64,000 nt of DNA, from contig UBXG01000005.1 of NCBI GenBank assembly GCA_900469475.1, positions 682,001-746,000 on the forward strand, written 5' to 3'. The notes under the pieces are model-generated. The model was given only the letters and a program-made list of their open reading frames with translations. It was not told the DNA's origin and did not search any database. Made by a program: the position numbers and the translations under genes. Positions 1-11,553 of this stretch are shown here, piece by piece (within the stretch, counting starts at the first letter, position 1; each line of letters starts with the position of its first letter). Origin of the DNA: Hyphomicrobiales bacterium (lineage in GTDB: Bacteria; Pseudomonadota; Alphaproteobacteria; Rhizobiales; Rhizobiaceae).

Positions 1-1026
1 ACGGTCGAAGGATCGCCTGTCATTGCGGTTCTGCAGGGCAAGGCAAGCGATAAGGCTTCGGTGAAGAATTTGACCGTTGCGCGCTACGCCGACAGCTTGA
101 TCAACGGCGCGGCCGCCGTCGGCCTCGAGGCGCTTGGTAAGGATGACGCTATCGGCCGCATCAATGCGAGCTTTGTGCGTGACGGTTATGTCATCGATTT
201 CCCCGATGGCACCGAACTCGATGCGCCGCTCGAAGTGCAGTTCATCCATGCCGGCGGCCAGATCCACAGCCGTCTGCCTGTTACCTTCGGCGCTGACGTC
301 AAGGCGACCTTTATCGAGCGTCATCAAGCGGTTGAGGGCGCGGCTGCACTGGTTTCCTCGGTCAGCGAAATCAAGATCGGCAAGGGTTCTGAAATCACTT
401 GGATCATCCTGCAGGAGCAGGGCAGCGAAGACACCCATCTCGGCCAGCTTCGCATCGATCTTGGAGAAGACGCCAAGCTGAAGCTATTCGTCATCAACGC
501 CGGCGGCAAGTTGGTGCGTCAGGAACTGTATATCAAGGTAGCGGGCGAGGGCGCCGATCTGACGCTGCGCGGCATCAACCTGCTCGGCGGCGATACCCAC
601 ACGGACGTGACGATGGTACTCGGCCATGACGTTCCGAACACCGGTTCCACGGAAGTTATCCGTAATGTTGTGTTCGATCGCGCTCGCGGCGTCTTTCAGG
701 GCATGATCCGGGTTGCACCGGATGCGCAGAAGACCGACGCCAAGATGGCTTGCAACACGCTGCTAATGTCCGACGATGCCGAGTTCTCCGTGAAGCCGGA
801 GCTTGAAATCTTCGCTGATGACGTACAATGCGGCCACGGCGCCACTGTCGCGGATATCGACGGCAACCATCTCTACTACCTGATGGCGCGCGGCATTCCG
901 GAGAAGAAGGCGCGAGCTATGCTCGTCAACGCCTTCGTGGCCGAGATCGTCGAGGAACTGGAAGACGAAGCCCTCGTCGAGGCGCTGGAAGGTGTTATTT
1001 CGGCCTGGCTGGAAAAGCACGCCTGA
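1..1026 (+). CDS. sufD: Fe-S cluster assembly protein SufD, 5' end cut by window edge
   Basis: The reading frame is already open at base 1, so the N-terminus lies outside the window; 341 codons are visible of the roughly 420 usual for rhizobial SufD. SufD pairs with SufB and SufC in the cytosolic SufBC2D scaffold, which builds Fe-S clusters with sulfur delivered by SufS. The visible part has the SufBD beta-helix core and the typical C-terminal block, with CGHGATV followed by a short helical tail that includes the ARAMLVNAFV segment. It is followed directly by sufS, sufT and sufA on the same strand, which supports the call strongly. A GTG at 61 is an internal codon, not a start. Confidence 0.95.
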   Translation, partial: TVEGSPVIAVLQGKASDKASVKNLTVARYADSLINGAAAVGLEALGKDDAIGRINASFVRDGYVIDFPDGTELDAPLEVQFIHAGGQIHSRLPVTFGADVKATFIERHQAVEGAAALVSSVSEIKIGKGSEITWIILQEQGSEDTHLGQLRIDLGEDAKLKLFVINAGGKLVRQELYIKVAGEGADLTLRGINLLGGDTHTDVTMVLGHDVPNTGSTEVIRNVVFDRARGVFQGMIRVAPDAQKTDAKMACNTLLMSDDAEFSVKPELEIFADDVQCGHGATVADIDGNHLYYLMARGIPEKKARAMLVNAFVAEIVEELEDEALVEALEGVISAWLEKHA

Positions 1027-1041
1027 TTGGAGGCAAAGCTC

Positions 1042-2283
1042 GTGGACAAGATCGTGCCGGCAACGGCCTATGACGTCGAAGCCATTCGCCGGGATTTTCC
1101 GATCCTGGCGAAGACGGTGCATGGCAAGCCGCTGGTCTATCTCGACAACGGCGCCTCCGCGCAGAAGCCGCAGGTCGTCATCGATGCCATTTCACACGCC
1201 TATTCCAACGAATATGCAAATGTGCATCGCGGCCTGCACTTTCTGTCCAATGCTGCGACGGAAGCCTATGAGGCGGCTCGCGAAAAGGTGCGCCGCTTCC
1301 TGAATGCGCCGTCGGTCGACGATATCGTCTTTACCAAGAACTCGACGGAAGCGATCAACACGGTCGCCTACGGCTGGGGTATGCCAAAGATCGGCGAGGA
1401 CGACGAGATTGTCGTCTCGATCATGGAGCATCACTCCAACATCGTTCCCTGGCATTTTATTCGCGAGCGTCAGGGCGCGAAGCTCGTCTGGGTGCCCGTT
1501 GACGACGAGGGCGCGTTCCATATTGAGGATTTCGAAAAGAGCCTGACGGAGCGCACGAAGCTCGTCGCCATCACGCATATGTCGAATGCGCTCGGAACTG
1601 TCGTTCCTGTGAAGGAAGTGTGCCGCATCGCGCATGAGCGCGGCATTCCAGTCCTGATCGACGGCTCGCAGGGTGCCGTGCATATGCCTGTCGACGTGCA
1701 GGATATCGACTGCGACTGGTATGTCATGACCGGCCACAAGCTCTATGGCCCTTCGGGTATCGGCGTTCTCTACGGCAAGAAGGAGCGGCTTGCCGAGATG
1801 CGGCCGTTCCAGGGCGGCGGCGAGATGATCTTCGATGTCACCGAGGAAAACGTCACCTATAACGAGCCGCCGCATCGCTTCGAAGCGGGAACGCCGCCGA
1901 TCGTTCAAGCGATCGGCCTTGGCCATGCGCTCGATTATATGGACAGTATCGGTCGTGAAGCGATTGCGCGCCACGAAGCCGATCTTGCCGCCTATGCGGC
2001 GGAACGGCTGCGGGATATCAATTCGCTGCGCGTCATCGGCACGGCGCCCGGCAAGGGTGGCATCTTCTCCTTCGAGCTCGCGGGGATACACTCCCACGAC
2101 GTCTCGATGGTGATCGACCGCCAGGGTGTCGCCGTTCGCGCCGGCACCCATTGCGCCCAGCCGCTCTTGAAACGCTTCGGCGTCACCTCCACATGCCGTG
2201 CATCGTTCGGCATGTACAATACGCGCGCCGAGGTGGATGCCTTGGCGGATGCATTGGAATATGCACGGAAATTCTTTGCCTGA
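1042..2283 (+). CDS. sufS: Cysteine desulfurase SufS (group II)
   Basis: PLP enzyme that takes sulfur from L-cysteine and passes it to the SUF scaffold. The PLP lysine is K233 in TGHKLYGPSG, and the persulfide cysteine is C371 in RAGTHCAQPL, the short-loop arrangement of the SufS type. Histidines in MEHHSN and GSQGAVH-type motifs are also present. I start at GTG 1042 because GGAGG lies 8 bases before it; an in-frame TTG at 1027 has no such site. The resulting 413 aa fits the family. The gene follows the sufD stop by 15 bases, so the two are probably co-transcribed and translationally close. Confidence 0.96.
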   Translation: MDKIVPATAYDVEAIRRDFPILAKTVHGKPLVYLDNGASAQKPQVVIDAISHAYSNEYANVHRGLHFLSNAATEAYEAAREKVRRFLNAPSVDDIVFTKNSTEAINTVAYGWGMPKIGEDDEIVVSIMEHHSNIVPWHFIRERQGAKLVWVPVDDEGAFHIEDFEKSLTERTKLVAITHMSNALGTVVPVKEVCRIAHERGIPVLIDGSQGAVHMPVDVQDIDCDWYVMTGHKLYGPSGIGVLYGKKERLAEMRPFQGGGEMIFDVTEENVTYNEPPHRFEAGTPPIVQAIGLGHALDYMDSIGREAIARHEADLAAYAAERLRDINSLRVIGTAPGKGGIFSFELAGIHSHDVSMVIDRQGVAVRAGTHCAQPLLKRFGVTSTCRASFGMYNTRAEVDALADALEYARKFFA

Positions 2284-2294
2284 GGAGGCAAGCG

Positions 2295-2675
2295 ATGTCA
2301 CTCGACGAAAGCGAACAGAAGATCGATGCGCGCGAAGGGATCGTGCATTCCAGCATCCCCGAGGATGAACTGGCGCGCCTCAGCGACGACATCATCTCTG
2401 CGCTGAAAACGGTCTACGATCCGGAAATTCCGGCCGATATCTTCGAGCTCGGTCTGGTTTACAAGATCGATATCGAAGACGACCGCATGGTGAAGATCGT
2501 CATGACGCTGACGGCACCGGGTTGCCCGGTTGCCGGCGAAATGCCGGGCTGGGTCGAAAATGCCGTCGGCGCCGTCGAAGGCGTTTCCGGTGTCGACGTC
2601 AGCATGACCTTCGATCCGCCGTGGACGCCGGATCGCATGTCGGAAGAAGCGCAGGTCGCCGTCGGCTGGTATTGA
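2295..2675 (+). CDS. sufT: SUF system protein SufT (DUF59/MIP18 family)
   Basis: A 126-aa protein of the DUF59 (MIP18-like) family, usually called SufT when it sits in suf operons. It helps in maturation or delivery of Fe-S clusters; the exact step is not settled. The N-terminal 35 residues are charged and variable. The DUF59 core follows, with VYDPEIPADIFELGLVY, then TLTAPGCPVA carrying the conserved cysteine, and a C-terminal FDPPWTPDRMSEEA. The start is ATG 2295, preceded by GAGGAGG. Only 11 bases separate it from sufS, so it belongs to the same operon. Confidence 0.92.
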   Translation: MSLDESEQKIDAREGIVHSSIPEDELARLSDDIISALKTVYDPEIPADIFELGLVYKIDIEDDRMVKIVMTLTAPGCPVAGEMPGWVENAVGAVEGVSGVDVSMTFDPPWTPDRMSEEAQVAVGWY

Positions 2676-2751
2676 AGCTTTAGGCCGCCGGCTTTACATT
2701 GAGACTCGAAGCGCCGGATCTTGACCCCGGTTGCGGAAGGAGAATGAGCCC

Positions 2752-3141
2752 ATGGGCTTCGCAATCATGAGCATGACGGATGCGGCAGCTGCCCGCGTCA
2801 AGGCGATCGTCGAGAATTCCGGTCCCGATGCCAAGGGCGTTCGCGTGGGCATCAAGAAGGGCGGCTGCGCCGGCATGGAATATACCATCGACCTGGTGAC
2901 CGAGCCGAATGCCAAGGACGATTTGATCGAGCGCGATGGCGCAAAGGTCTGGGTTGAGCCCTCGGCCGTCCTCTATTTGCTCGGCACAGAAATGGGCTTC
3001 GAGACGACGACGTTGCGCTCGGGCTTCATCTTCACCAATCCGAACCAGACATCGGCCTGCGGCTGTGGTGAATCCGTCGAATTGAAACCTGCCGATCTGG
3101 CTGCTCTGGCGGCACAACGACAGGCTGCGCACCCCGCTTAA
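2752..3141 (+). CDS. sufA: A-type Fe-S carrier protein SufA/IscA family
   Basis: A 129-aa A-type carrier that accepts clusters from the SUF scaffold and hands them to apo-proteins. The three conserved cysteines are C39 in KKGGCAGMEY, and C103 and C105 in ACGCGES. The start is ATG 2752 with AGGAGA 8 bases upstream; a TTG at 2731 in frame is less likely because the Shine-Dalgarno lies after it. It closes the suf operon seen here; the 76 bases from sufT hold no obvious terminator. The last 20 residues are Ala-rich and variable. Confidence 0.95.
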   Translation: MGFAIMSMTDAAAARVKAIVENSGPDAKGVRVGIKKGGCAGMEYTIDLVTEPNAKDDLIERDGAKVWVEPSAVLYLLGTEMGFETTTLRSGFIFTNPNQTSACGCGESVELKPADLAALAAQRQAAHPA

Positions 3142-3270
3142 AGCGTATCTCACCACATTTCGCCTCGCTGCGTTTCGTGCTTTGATCGACAAAGGCGAAG
3201 GGTCTTTCCATTGCCCCTTGGCTGACCGGCTGAGCCGGATAAGGTCCACATGATGCGCGAGGGGGAACAT

Positions 3271-3963
3271 ATGGCGGCTGCGGCATGGGTTTACACATTG
3301 ATCCCGGCAGGCGCTGCGATTGCGGGCGCCACGGTTGCCGTGAACACGCAGCCAGGCCCCAATCTTGTCAGCGCTATCCAGCATTTTGCCGCCGGCGTGG
3401 TGTTTGCGGCCGCCGCCGACGAAATTCTGCCTGATATCATGCATCGCGGCTATCCTTTGGCAACCGTGATTGGCGGAGCGATCGGCGTCGGCGTGATGCT
3501 GCTGGTCAAGCAGTTGGAAAACTGGGCCAAAGGGCCGGTCGGCCTTCTGGCTGCCATCGGCATCGACATCCTGATCGACGGGCTCGTGCTCGGCATCGGT
3601 TTTGCAGCGGGGCCGAAAGTCGGCTTGCTGCTGACCATCGCCTTGACGATCGAGGTGCTATTCCTTGGTTTGACGGTGGCGAACGAACTTGGCGAGAGCG
3701 TCCGTTCTCGAACGAAGATCGTCGCGGTGACGGCAGCGCTTGCGCTGCTGCTGCCGATCGGTGCCTTGTTGGGAACGCCGATCGCTTCATTGCCTGGCCA
3801 TGTTTTGACTGGCTTCTTTGCGTTCGGGCTGATTGCGCTTCTCTATCTCGTCACCGAGGAGCTGCTGGTCGAAGCCCATGAAACACCCGACCGCCCCTGG
3901 GTGACCGCTATGTTCTTTGCGGGCTTTCTCGCGTTGCTTCTGCTTGAGGAGGCGATCGGCTAG
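3271..3963 (+). CDS. ZIP-like metal permease
   Basis: A 230-aa protein almost wholly of hydrophobic segments, about seven to eight, with small loops. It looks like a bacterial ZIP-family divalent-metal transporter: HFAAGVVFAAAADEILPD near residue 45 resembles ZIP helix 2, and the middle carries IDILIDGLVLGIGF, close to the ZIP helix 4 pattern but with Asp where His is common. A helix-5-like segment with TIALTIEVLFLG follows. The substrate cannot be told from sequence. ATG 3271 is chosen for the GAGGGGG 5 bases upstream; ATGs at 3250 and 3253 are in frame but lack it. About 110 non-coding bases separate it from sufA. Confidence 0.75.
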   Translation: MAAAAWVYTLIPAGAAIAGATVAVNTQPGPNLVSAIQHFAAGVVFAAAADEILPDIMHRGYPLATVIGGAIGVGVMLLVKQLENWAKGPVGLLAAIGIDILIDGLVLGIGFAAGPKVGLLLTIALTIEVLFLGLTVANELGESVRSRTKIVAVTAALALLLPIGALLGTPIASLPGHVLTGFFAFGLIALLYLVTEELLVEAHETPDRPWVTAMFFAGFLALLLLEEAIG

Positions 3964-3975
3964 CGGCTGGAAGTT

Positions 3976-4236
3976 TCAGTTAGCTGCCGAAACGGGCGTC
4001 AGCTTGAGGCCAAGCGCCCTGACAACTTTCAAGATCGTCGCGAATTCGGGATTGCCGTCGCCGCTGAGCGCGCGATAAAGCGCCGAGCGGTTCATGCCGA
4101 CATCCTTGGCGAGCTTGCTCATGTTGCGCGTGCGCGCGACTTCGCCCAGCGCCTTGGCGATCGAGGCCGGATCGTCGGTTTCGAAGGCGGCGGCGATGTA
4201 GCTGTCGGGATTGTCCACGTCGAATCGTTCCGGCAT
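3976..4236 (-). CDS. Orphan antidote-type HTH protein (HigA-like)
   Basis: An 86-aa DNA-binding protein like the antidotes of HigBA-type addiction modules. It has the pattern SIAKALGEVARTRNMSKLAK, then the recognition helix in GMNRSALYRALS and the C-terminal FATILKVVRALGLKL. Antidotes of this group normally follow a RelE/ParE-like toxin gene. Here the upstream side is filled by the gcvP terminator and gcvP itself, so no toxin fits. ATG 4236 gives the usual start; a TTG at 4251 is in frame. It is convergent with the ZIP-like gene, only 12 bases apart. It may now serve as a plain regulator or be a remnant. Confidence 0.75.
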   Translation of the reverse strand: MPERFDVDNPDSYIAAAFETDDPASIAKALGEVARTRNMSKLAKDVGMNRSALYRALSGDGNPEFATILKVVRALGLKLTPVSAAN

Positions 4237-4272
4237 AAATCTGAATTCCAAGGTCCCACCGTGGCGTCATCA

Positions 4273-4308
4273 AAAACGCCGCGCATCCTTTCGGACACGC
4301 GGCGTTTT
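4273..4308 (-). terminator. Intrinsic terminator after gcvP
   Basis: A perfect 11-bp stem, AAAACGCCGCG against CGCGGCGTTTT, with a 14-base loop. Read on the minus strand it ends in TTTTT, as expected for the end of the gcvTHP transcript, 77 bases past the gcvP stop. The symmetric T/A flanks also allow function on the plus strand. Confidence 0.85.
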
Positions 4309-4384
4309 CATAGACAAGTTTCACAATAGATTTATGTCTGTTTCCGGCGAAGCGACTGAACCGCTTCGCTTTTTTGCAAAAATC

Positions 4385-7248
<2,864 letters not shown>

Positions 7249-7249
<1 letters not shown>

Positions 7250-7611
7250 TATCCGATCAGCTCCTTGTAACCGGATTCATCAAGAAGACCATCGAGATCG
7301 CCGACGTTCTTCAGCTTCAGCTTGAAGAACCAGCCAGCACCCATCGGGTCGGAGTTGACGAGGGCCGGATCGGCAGTGATGGCTTCGTTGATTTCCGTGA
7401 TTTCCCCGTCGAGCGGACAATAGACTTCGGAGGCTGCCTTGACCGATTCGACGGTTGCCGCGTCGGCTCCCTTGGAGAAGCTGGCACCGACCTCAGGCAA
7501 TTCCACAAACACGAGATCGCCGAGCTGTTCGGCGGCATGTGCCGTGATGCCCACGATTGCGACATCGCCTTCGACCTTCAGCCACTCATGTTCTTCGGTA
7601 AACTTCAGCAT
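7249..7611 (-). CDS. gcvH: Glycine cleavage system H protein
   Basis: A 120-aa lipoyl carrier protein that shuttles the methylamine group between GcvP, GcvT and dihydrolipoamide dehydrogenase. The lipoylation site is K58 in [10 protein letters not shown], and the fold starts with [13 protein letters not shown]. The C-terminal [10 protein letters not shown] is also typical. It lies 25 bases after gcvT and overlaps gcvP by one base. lipB, needed to make the octanoyl precursor of this lipoyl group, lies at 23466-24188 in the same window. Confidence 0.98.
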
Positions 7612-7636
7612 GGATAATCCTCTCTGGAAAAGACGT

Positions 7637-8773
7637 TCAACGTTTGTAGGTTGGTTTGATGAAAGGCAGGGCGCTGACGGCGACGGGCAGATATTTGCCG
7701 CGTACTTCAGCGTAAACGGAGGTGCCAAGCGCCGTGAAATCGGTGGGCAAATAGCCCATGGCGACCGGGCCTTCGACGCTCGGACCGAAACCGCCCGACG
7801 TGACTTCACCAATCTCGGTCTTGCCTTCGGCATCGGCATAAAGCTTGGCATGGCCGCGCACCGGCGCCTTGCCATCGGGCTTCAGACCGACGCGGCGGCG
7901 TGTGGTGCCGCCATCCAGTTCGCCGAGGATACGGCTTGCGCCAGGAAAGCCGCCGGCGCGGGCGCCGCCGGTCTTGCGGGCCTTCTGGATGGCCCATTCG
8001 AGCGCGGCTTCTATCGGCGTGGTCGTCTGGTCGATATCATTGCCATAAAGGCAAAGGCCGGCTTCGAGCCGGAGCGAGTCACGGGCGCCGAGGCCGATCG
8101 GCTGTACATCCGGGTGCTCCAGCAGCCGCTTGGCGATATCCTCGGCCTTGTCGGCCGGGACGGAGATTTCGAAACCGTCTTCGCCGCTATAGCCGGAGCG
8201 CGAGACGAGGCAGGAGACATCGTGGAGGCGACAATGGCGCACATCCATGAATTTCATATAGGCGATATCGGCCCAGAGCTCGGCAAGCACGTCGACGGCG
8301 TGCGGGCCTTGAAGGGCAATGAGTGCGCGATCAAGTAATGTGACTTCGCAGCTATCGCCGATATGATCTTGAAGATGCTTGAAATCCTGCTCTTTGCAAG
8401 CGGCATTCACGACGACAAAAAGATAGTCGTCCATGTGGGCGATCATCAGATCGTCAAGAATGCCGCCCTTGTCGTCGGTGAAGAAGCCATAGCGCTGGCG
8501 ATTTTCAGCAAGGCCTACAATATCGACGGGCACCACGCTCTCCAGTGCCAGCGCGGCATCCTCATATTTGCCGGAGCGGGCGCGGATCGTCACCTGACCC
8601 ATATGCGACACGTCGAACAGGCCGGCGGAGGATCGAGTCCAAAGGTGTTCCTTCAGAACGCCCGGCGCATATTGAACCGGCATATCGTAGCCCGCGAACG
8701 GCACCATGCGGGCACCGAGCGATACATGTAGGGCATGAAGGGGGGTGGTCTTGAGGGCAGCGGTCTCGTCCAA
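7637..8773 (-). CDS. gcvT: Aminomethyltransferase, glycine cleavage T protein
   Basis: Transfers the methylene group from the H-protein to tetrahydrofolate and releases ammonia. The 378-aa protein has the N-terminal folate-binding GCV_T domain ([24 protein letters not shown]) and the C-terminal barrel domain with [10 protein letters not shown] and VAMGYLP. I start at TTG 8773 because GGAGG (read on the minus strand) lies 6 bases upstream. An upstream in-frame start at 8818 would run into the riboswitch expression platform. It is the first gene of the operon and lies directly behind the tandem glycine riboswitch. Confidence 0.96.
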   Translation of the reverse strand: MDETAALKTTPLHALHVSLGARMVPFAGYDMPVQYAPGVLKEHLWTRSSAGLFDVSHMGQVTIRARSGKYEDAALALESVVPVDIVGLAENRQRYGFFTDDKGGILDDLMIAHMDDYLFVVVNAACKEQDFKHLQDHIGDSCEVTLLDRALIALQGPHAVDVLAELWADIAYMKFMDVRHCRLHDVSCLVSRSGYSGEDGFEISVPADKAEDIAKRLLEHPDVQPIGLGARDSLRLEAGLCLYGNDIDQTTTPIEAALEWAIQKARKTGGARAGGFPGASRILGELDGGTTRRRVGLKPDGKAPVRGHAKLYADAEGKTEIGEVTSGGFGPSVEGPVAMGYLPTDFTALGTSVYAEVRGKYLPVAVSALPFIKPTYKR

Positions 8774-8847
8774 ATGACGCCTCCGGGTTTTGCGCTCGTT
8801 TCGAAGCGCAGAGCTCACAATTTCGGCGCGGTTGCGCCTGACGATGA

Positions 8848-9001
8848 GCCCCCTCTGTCTGTTTGCCTGAGATTGTTATCCCTTCGGCGAACGCTTGCGC
8901 GCTTCTCTCCAGAGTTCCGTCTGCCCCTTGCTGGTCCTTTGGCCTGAGAGTTTCCGGGGCGGTTGCTCCTTCGGCACCGGCTTGCGCCGGATTCTCCCAA
9001 C
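8848..9001 (-). promoter_or_regulatory. Tandem glycine riboswitch for gcvTHP
   Basis: Read on the minus strand the sequence has two glycine-aptamer signatures in a row. Aptamer 1 starts with GGGAGAATCCGGCGCAAGCC and carries GCCGAAGGAGCAA then AACTCTCAGGCCAAAGGAC. Aptamer 2 carries CTGGAGAGAAGCGC, GCCGAAGGGATAAC and AATCTCAGGCAAACAGAG. Both have the paired GCCGAAGGRGNAA and CTCAGGCAAA cores known for this class. It ends about 75 bases before the gcvT start, and in the family glycine switches on the cleavage operon. The exact expression platform was not folded. Confidence 0.95.
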
Positions 9002-9177
9002 AAGGTTGACAGCCATTATCCGGTCTCGGCGAAAGATGGCAAGGGGCAAATGTCGTCGCTGAACAAATTTTTGTCGCGCCGATCAATCCTGCGTTTCCTA
9101 ATGAATACGGGCCTTTGCAACAGAGATGGGAGAGGCTATCCCTTCTGCTCGATTGAGGAGCCGGGCAGGAGACAAAG

Positions 9178-9711
9178 ATGAACCGCAACTACGCAGCCGC
9201 ATTGCTGATGTCTATTGGCGCATTTTCGCTTTCCGTTGTCGGAGCGATGGCTGAGGACAGTGGCGCGATGAAATCCATGCCCGGCATGCACATGGATGCA
9301 GGTGCGGCGCCTTCCGGCTCGGCGACTGCCAAGCTTGGCGATCTCGATATCAGCGGTGGCTACGTTCGCGCCATGCTTCCCGGCCAGCCGGTCGGTGGCG
9401 GTTACATCACCATTCACAATACCGGCAAAACAGACGACAAGCTAACCTCCGTGACCTCCTCAGCCGCTGGCAAGGTGGAACTGCATGAGATGAAAATGGA
9501 GGGTGAGATCATGAAGATGCGCGAGGTGAAGGGCGGCATCGCCATTCCCGCCGGCGCGACCGTGACACTCGCGCCAAATACGATGCACATGATGTTCAAG
9601 CAGGTGAAGATGCCCTTCAAGCAGGGTGGCACGGTGCCCGTGATGCTGATGTTCGACAAGGCTGGTATGGTCGACATTAATCTTCCCGTCGTCTCGGCCA
9701 AGGAAAACTGA
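9178..9711 (+). CDS. Periplasmic copper chaperone PCu(A)C
   Basis: A 177-aa exported protein of the PCu(A)C (DUF461) family, which binds Cu(I) in the periplasm and delivers it to the CuA site of cytochrome c oxidase. Residues 1-25 form a signal peptide ending near VVGAMA. The core has the expected ligands: H103 with nearby Met in LHEMKMEG, and H137-M138-M139 in NTMHMMFK. An extra Met/His patch, MPGMHMD, follows the signal peptide and may bind metal too. ATG 9178 follows a CAGGAGAC site. It is a lone gene, divergent from the gcv operon, with no copper permease beside it. Confidence 0.92.
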   Translation: MNRNYAAALLMSIGAFSLSVVGAMAEDSGAMKSMPGMHMDAGAAPSGSATAKLGDLDISGGYVRAMLPGQPVGGGYITIHNTGKTDDKLTSVTSSAAGKVELHEMKMEGEIMKMREVKGGIAIPAGATVTLAPNTMHMMFKQVKMPFKQGGTVPVMLMFDKAGMVDINLPVVSAKEN

Positions 9712-9895
9712 GCCAGAAAATCATTCGACGTTACAATTCCGGTTTCCACTTTTCCTCGAAATGCTCTAAAGCCACGTCAAAAGGCCGGGAAATCTCCGGC
9801 CGCGGGGCTGATGCCCTGTCGTTTGAATTTGCATGATCCGCCGAACGCAGGTTTGGCAACGCTTGGGACATGCCGCGGTATTTGAAAGAAGAAGA

Positions 9896-10894
9896 ATGGC
9901 CGGGATTGAGCATATTAAGGTCGAGCCTGACGAGGCCGGCATGCGCCTGGACCGCTGGTTCAAGGTGCATTTTCCAGGGCTTGGCTTTGGGCAATTGCAG
10001 AAGCTGATGCGCTCCGGACAGGTACGTGTCGATGGCGGCCGCGTGAAGACGGATGCGCGCGTGCAGCCTGGGCAGATGGTGCGCGTGCCGCCGCTCGATG
10101 TCGATGCGAAGGCGCTGAAGAGCGGCCCGATCGCGGGCAACGACCTCAAACATTCCGGCGACGCCGAGCTTCTTGCGCGCATGCTGCTGCATGAAGACGA
10201 TAAGGTCTATGTGCTGAACAAGCCGGCTGGCCTCGCGGTACAGGGCGGTTCCGGCCTTACGCGCCATATCGACAAGATGCTGGAGGCGTGGACGAGCAAG
10301 AAGGGCGAGAAGCCGCGCCTGGTGCACCGTCTCGACCGAGATACGTCCGGCGTGCTCGTCGTTGCCCGCACTCGCGGCGCAGCGCAGAAGCTGACGGCGG
10401 CCTTTCGCGAGCGCGACACCAAGAAGACCTATTGGTCGCTGGTCAAGGGGGTGCCTCGCAAACATGAGGACAAGATTTCCACCTGGCTGGTGAAGGAAGC
10501 AACGCCGGATGGCGACCGCATGCGCATCGCCAAGCATGGCGAGGAGGGCGCGGATCATGCCATCTCCTACTACCGCGTGCTCGAAACGGCTGCTCAGAGC
10601 CTCGCCTGGCTGGAAATGGAGCCCTATACCGGCCGTACCCACCAGCTGCGTGTCCATGCGCTGCATATGGGCCATCCGATCATCGGCGACCCCAAATATT
10701 TCGATGACGATCCAAACTGGGATTTTCCGGGCGGTGTCCAGAAGCGCCTGCATCTGCATGCGCGTCATATCGATATTCCGCATCCGAGCGGCGGGCGTCT
10801 GCGCGTCACCGCGCCTTTGCCGCCGCATATGGTTCAGACTTGGAACCTTCTCGGTTTCGATATGGAATCGGCAGGGGAGCCGGACGACGAATGA
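9896..10894 (+). CDS. rluC: 23S rRNA pseudouridine synthase, RluC type
   Basis: A 332-aa pseudouridine synthase. The N-terminal S4 domain covers about residues 10-70 (MRLDRWFKVHFP, LMRSGQVRVDG), and the catalytic domain has HRLDRDTSG with catalytic D147. RTHQLRVH follows in the C-terminal half. RluC-type enzymes modify U955, U2504 and U2580 of 23S rRNA in E. coli; RluD-type specificity cannot be excluded by eye. I start at ATG 9896 (MAGIEH) after AGAAGAAG rather than at 9833, since the extra residues do not match the family. Its stop overlaps the start of the next gene (ATGA), so the two are coupled. Confidence 0.9.
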   Translation: MAGIEHIKVEPDEAGMRLDRWFKVHFPGLGFGQLQKLMRSGQVRVDGGRVKTDARVQPGQMVRVPPLDVDAKALKSGPIAGNDLKHSGDAELLARMLLHEDDKVYVLNKPAGLAVQGGSGLTRHIDKMLEAWTSKKGEKPRLVHRLDRDTSGVLVVARTRGAAQKLTAAFRERDTKKTYWSLVKGVPRKHEDKISTWLVKEATPDGDRMRIAKHGEEGADHAISYYRVLETAAQSLAWLEMEPYTGRTHQLRVHALHMGHPIIGDPKYFDDDPNWDFPGGVQKRLHLHARHIDIPHPSGGRLRVTAPLPPHMVQTWNLLGFDMESAGEPDDE

Positions 10895-11544
10895 AGCTGG
10901 TCCTATTCGATTGTGACGGCACGCTGGTCGACAGCGCGCGGCTGATCCATGAGGTTATGGCGCGAACCTTCGTGGCCTTCGGCTATAAGCGTCCCGATGT
11001 TTCTGCGACGAAATCGATCATCGGCCTGACGCTCGATATCGCCATTGCCCGCCTGCAGGGCAAGCCGCATGTCGACGACGAAGCGATCGCGATGACGGCG
11101 CACTACAAGTCGATTTTTCCGGAGGTGCGAGACGAGGCCGACATGCAGACGCCGCTCTTCGACGGCATCAAGCCGCTGATCGAGACGCTGGCGGCCCGCG
11201 ATGAACTGCTGATCGGCGCAGTGACGGGTAAGTCCCGCCGCGGCTTGACCCATATCCTTGAGGTCAACGACTTTACGCCCTATTTCATTGTCTCGCGCAC
11301 CGCCGACGACTGCCCGTCCAAGCCGCATCCGGCGATGGTCACGGAATGCTGCGACGAGACCGGCATGGATCCGCACGACACGATCGTGATCGGCGATGCC
11401 ATCTATGACATGCAGATGGCAAAAGCGGCCGGTGCGACTGCCATCGGCGTTGCCTGGGGTTATGCTTCGGTCGAGGAGTTGCTGGCAGCAGGCGCCGATG
11501 CCATCGCCCACCATCCGAACGATATATTGAGCCATATTCTCTGA
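10891..11544 (+). CDS. HAD-family phosphatase (phosphoglycolate phosphatase-like)
   Basis: A 217-aa haloacid-dehalogenase-type hydrolase. Motif I is LFDCDGTLVDS with nucleophile D7 and acid D9. Motif II lies in AVTGKSRRGL, motif III at SKPHP, and motif IV is IVIGDAIYDMQMA. A helical cap sits between motifs I and II, as in the phosphoglycolate phosphatase subgroup. The substrate is not known; the coupling to rluC (4-base ATGA overlap) is common in rhizobia but does not reveal it. ATG 10891 is used because the upstream in-frame ATG at 10840 lies inside rluC. Confidence 0.9.
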   Translation: MKLVLFDCDGTLVDSARLIHEVMARTFVAFGYKRPDVSATKSIIGLTLDIAIARLQGKPHVDDEAIAMTAHYKSIFPEVRDEADMQTPLFDGIKPLIETLAARDELLIGAVTGKSRRGLTHILEVNDFTPYFIVSRTADDCPSKPHPAMVTECCDETGMDPHDTIVIGDAIYDMQMAKAAGATAIGVAWGYASVEELLAAGADAIAHHPNDILSHIL

Positions 11545-11553
11545 GGTGACGCC

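Noticed and set aside
8562..9188. Minus-strand frame over the gcvT 5' end and riboswitch
   Set aside because: It covers the conserved riboswitch core and shows RNA-derived composition, not protein.
9783..9801. GGCCGG/CCGGCC hairpin before rluC
   Set aside because: Only a 6-bp GC stem; T-run lies on the minus strand where no gene ends, so I did not call a terminator.
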